NCBI RefSeq assembly: GCF_018310695.1 | Contig: NZ_JAGXCY010000001.1 | Coordinates: forward strand, 186,001 to 250,000 | DNA: 64,000 bases | Reading direction: 5' to 3' | From: Paenibacillus sp. Marseille-Q4541 | GTDB taxonomy: Bacteria; Bacillota; Bacilli; Paenibacillales; Paenibacillaceae | In this document: positions 61,999 to 64,000 of the stretch, one piece after another | Position numbering within the stretch: position 1 is the first letter of the stretch | Layout: every line of letters starts with the position of its first letter | The notes under the pieces: generated by a model | Told to the model about the DNA's origin: nothing | Databases searched by the model: none | Seen by the model: the letters and a program-made list of their open reading frames with translations, nothing else | Made by a program: the position numbers and the translations under genes

Positions 61999-62877
61999 TT
62001 AGGAGCCCTCCGCACTGGTTCGATGCACTTGTACTGCCGTTAAACTCCGCTGACCTGTTGATATGATCGCTGGAGTTGACTTAGGCACAGGTGATACAAC
62101 CTGCACGGTAGAGGATATTTTTGTTTTATTTCGTAACGTTTCTTGTTGTTGTTCAATCTGTTCGATTGTAGCCACAGGCTTAAGCTGCTCGGTTCCCTGT
62201 GTAATCAAAGTTATCAGTTTCCCTGCAATCCATACAGCCAGAATGGTATAGAGTGTCTCTTTGATCGGCATAAAAGCTAGAGATAACACTAATACTACTG
62301 CATCAAACAGAAAGAAGATCGTACCAATTTTGAGACGGCTCCGCTGACTTATGAGTACCGCCAGAATATCGTCTCCACCGGTCGCACTCCCACTTCGAAT
62401 GACAAGACCTGCACCGATCCCGGTCAGAATACCGGATAAAAGGGCTGCTGCAAGCAAGCTTCCATGCAAATTAATGACGAGCGGAGAATACCTCTCGCAC
62501 CATTCATAAAACAAGGAGAATGATACTGCACCAAATAATGCTTTCCACATATATTTACGTCCCATCAAAAACCATGCTATCGCAATAATCGGCAAATCAA
62601 GCAAAAATGAAGTCAATGCTGCAGGCCATCCCGCTACATAACTTCCGAGTAGGGCAAGCCCTACAAAACCACCTTCCGATAAATGATTCGCATAATTAAT
62701 GTGATAAAACGCAAATGCCATCAGCATCGTTCCAAATAACATCATGCCCGTACTTCTCAAAAAAGAAAGAAAAGCCGTTCCTTGCTGCATTCGTTCACTC
62801 GTTATTTTCCTAGGTAGAGCAGAAATTTCATTTCCGTATCTTTCTGTTTGTTTCTTTCGTTGTTGTTTCGTCCTCAT
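61999..62877 (-). CDS. YitT-family membrane protein without DUF2179 tail
   Basis: This 292-residue protein has five or six membrane segments (about 35-210) and the conserved NYANHLSEGGFVGLALLGSY and RSGSATGGDDILAVLIS motifs of the YitT family. The usual C-terminal DUF2179 domain is replaced by a low-complexity Gln/Thr/Ser tail (about 230-292). Function is unknown. The leader carries two short open frames and a 20-base-pair hairpin at 62914-62998, so translational control seems likely. GAGGG is about 9 bases upstream of the ATG. Confidence 0.85.
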   Translation of the reverse strand: MRTKQQRKKQTERYGNEISALPRKITSERMQQGTAFLSFLRSTGMMLFGTMLMAFAFYHINYANHLSEGGFVGLALLGSYVAGWPAALTSFLLDLPIIAIAWFLMGRKYMWKALFGAVSFSLFYEWCERYSPLVINLHGSLLAAALLSGILTGIGAGLVIRSGSATGGDDILAVLISQRSRLKIGTIFFLFDAVVLVLSLAFMPIKETLYTILAVWIAGKLITLITQGTEQLKPVATIEQIEQQQETLRNKTKISSTVQVVSPVPKSTPAIISTGQRSLTAVQVHRTSAEGS

Positions 62878-62892
62878 ACAGATTCCCTCGCA

Positions 62893-62967
62893 TTATTTGT
62901 AGTATGGTCTTCGGACCGTACTTATGCGAAAGGTACACTGTGAGGAATTCATCCTTCGAATTTTCAT
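62893..62967 (-). CDS. Short upstream frame (24 residues) before yitT
   Basis: A 24-residue frame (MKIRRMNSSQCTFRISTV and RRPYYK) starts at ATG 62967 with GGAGAGG about 6 bases upstream. Its stop is one base from the yitT ribosome site. The ribosome site lies in a long hairpin (arms 62914-62933 and 62979-62998, 18 of 20 bases pair). The frame may be a leader peptide that couples or controls yitT translation. Strong basic character is unusual for a random frame, but protein evidence is lacking. Confidence 0.5.
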   Translation of the reverse strand: MKIRRMNSSQCTFRISTVRRPYYK

Positions 62968-62998
62968 CTTTAACCTCTCCTTACGCATAAGTACCGTC
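62914..62998 (-). promoter_or_regulatory. Long hairpin in the yitT leader
   Basis: GACCGTACTTATGCGAAAGG and CCTTACGCATAAGTACCGTC are inverted copies (18 of 20 pair), separated by about 45 bases that hold the start of the short frame. A hairpin GGTC-CGAA-GACC lies just beyond. The promoter may be the extended TGTTATAAT near 63183-63178, which would make a leader of about 290 bases; a second frame of 21 residues (63103-63038) lies earlier in it. Confidence 0.6.
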
Positions 62999-63266
62999 TT
63001 CATTCTTGGGTGACTTATCTACTTGGCGTAAGGGAAGCTACGTATAGGAGGAATCGTTACGTTTCCAAATCGTCCTTTGGGGCTTTGTCCTTCGGGGACT
63101 CATCGTATCCAGATCCTTTCTTGTTACAACCATATATTTTGCTCGCACGAGCAGTTCTTATACATATGATTAAACTTATTATAACATGCTTTAAACATAG
63201 ATATGAAATGTAAATAACTACCTGTCCTTTATAGGATATGCCTCTTGCCTTAACTATGGAAAGGCA

Positions 63267-63303
63267 AAAAGACCAAAACCTGAAATTCAGGTTTTGGTCT
63301 TTT
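63267..63303 (-). terminator. Terminator of the gene at the right edge
   Basis: AAAAGACCAAAACCTGAA pairs with TTCAGGTTTTGGTCTTTT, an almost perfect stem with T-run. Confidence 0.9.
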
Positions 63304-63346
63304 CCATATAAATAGATATCCGTTTATAAATGTAATAAGTGCATGA

Positions 63347-64000
63347 TTATCGTTTTGGATTCGTGACCGTCACAGGTGTTTGCTCTGAAACGGTAGTAAA
63401 TATGGCATTGCCTACAATTCGGTACTGATGCTGTGTGTGGTTGCGGTTCACTAGATTATTAGCAAACAAGACGGCATTCGGATTATCCTTAGTATTATCT
63501 TGTTTCGTAGCAATCCCTAGAAATTGTCCCTTTGCTTTCTCGTGTTCCGGCCACCAGCCTGTCAGCATAAAATCGTCTTCATCGCTGATCTGGGCAATCA
63601 CTTCAAATTGGGTAGGTACCGTTTCAATCCAAGCGCCTGACGCAGTATATAAATAATCTGCTGCCTCATACGGTGCAGTAACACTATTTTTCTGACTTAG
63701 TTCCGCTTTAAACAAGCCTTCATGAGAGTTCCCGGTTCTTCCTATCTTAAACTCAGGCCAAATCCCTACTTCACTTACTTTATTTAATGCGCTTCCGCCA
63801 TAGGCAATGTAAGGCTTACCGGATTTCACCAAATCATAATCAGCACTTCCGTTATCGTCTACGATCACGCCAGCTGTGTTTTGATCTTTCGAAATAAAGA
63901 ATCCCAACTCTTTAAGAGCAAATGTAGTCTGACCATTGCCCACAGCCGCTACCGTGGTTTGAATTAATATTTTACCTTTTGCAGGAGCAGTTAAAGGAAC
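63347..64000 (-). CDS. Unidentified protein, C-terminal part only
   Basis: This frame continues past the right edge of the window, so the start is not seen; 217 residues are visible. The sequence has beta-rich features and no membrane segment, with FISKDQNTAGVIVDDNGSAD, SGKPYIAYGGSALNKVSEVG and DEDDFMLTGWWPEHEKAK. Mostly polar content with no cysteine suggests a secreted or surface protein, perhaps an exoenzyme C-terminal region; I do not recognise the family. It ends in a strong terminator at 63267-63303. Confidence 0.65.
   Translation of the reverse strand, partial: VPLTAPAKGKILIQTTVAAVGNGQTTFALKELGFFISKDQNTAGVIVDDNGSADYDLVKSGKPYIAYGGSALNKVSEVGIWPEFKIGRTGNSHEGLFKAELSQKNSVTAPYEAADYLYTASGAWIETVPTQFEVIAQISDEDDFMLTGWWPEHEKAKGQFLGIATKQDNTKDNPNAVLFANNLVNRNHTQHQYRIVGNAIFTTVSEQTPVTVTNPKR

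Noticed and set aside
63010-63213. Plus-strand frame of 67 residues opposite the yitT leader
   Set aside because: No ribosome site, unlikely composition, and it overlaps the structured leader on the other strand.

Overview
The window looks like chromosomal DNA of an endospore-forming Bacillales, most likely Paenibacillus. It carries the full spoIIIA operon in B. subtilis order (AA to AH), a spore photoproduct lyase, the yqhV/comB/efp/pepP/yqhR/yqhQ neighbourhood, Amj and Bacillus-type Fnr. The DNA is of moderate G+C, uses many TTG and GTG starts preceded by strong purine-rich ribosome sites, and has compact hairpin plus T-run terminators. I saw no prophage, insertion sequence, CRISPR array, rRNA or tRNA gene.

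Layout. Positions 1-9640 (all minus) hold spoIIIAA-AH, accB-accC, the Asp23/AmaP/DUF2273 envelope set and the first six codons of nusB. From 9800 to 16300 come comB, aspartokinase, efp, a prolidase-type peptidase, a broken aroQ and the yqhR/yqhQ region. From 16400 to 29000 come a stalk-domain glycosidase-like protein, mntR, splB, ccdA, a Zur-controlled zinc transporter (znuA-znuC-znuB), metG behind a methionine T-box, yidD, zur and a large secreted PKD protein. From 29100 to 35800 there is a YesMN-type two-component system next to a sugar ABC importer. From 36000 to 43200 lies an anaerobic fermentation island (pflA, pflB, adhE, fnr) studded with TGTGA-N6-TCACA boxes.

From 43260 to 53000 there are two poorly known genes, a YodB-like redox repressor, a compact structured RNA candidate, and a catabolic cluster of ThuA, two sugar isomerase/epimerases, three Gfo/Idh/MocA oxidoreductases and an AraC regulator. 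The remainder (53100-64000) is mostly single genes: a TVP38 protein, MsrAB, Amj, a DUF2188 protein, glucokinase, a YetF-like protein, a short pyruvate kinase, small unknown genes, a VOC protein, a YitT protein with a long structured leader, and the 3' part of an unidentified gene at the right edge.

The genes work in recognisable modules: forespore channel assembly (SpoIIIA), fatty-acid initiation (AccBC), metal homeostasis (Zur/ZnuACB, MntR), oxygen-regulated mixed-acid fermentation (Fnr, PflAB, AdhE), and an oxidative keto-sugar route (ThuA, Gfo, isomerases). The items that most deserve a second look are an unassigned structured RNA at about 45535-45702, the leader with two short ORFs before yitT, a small transcript at 60672-60796, and the multiply disabled aroQ.
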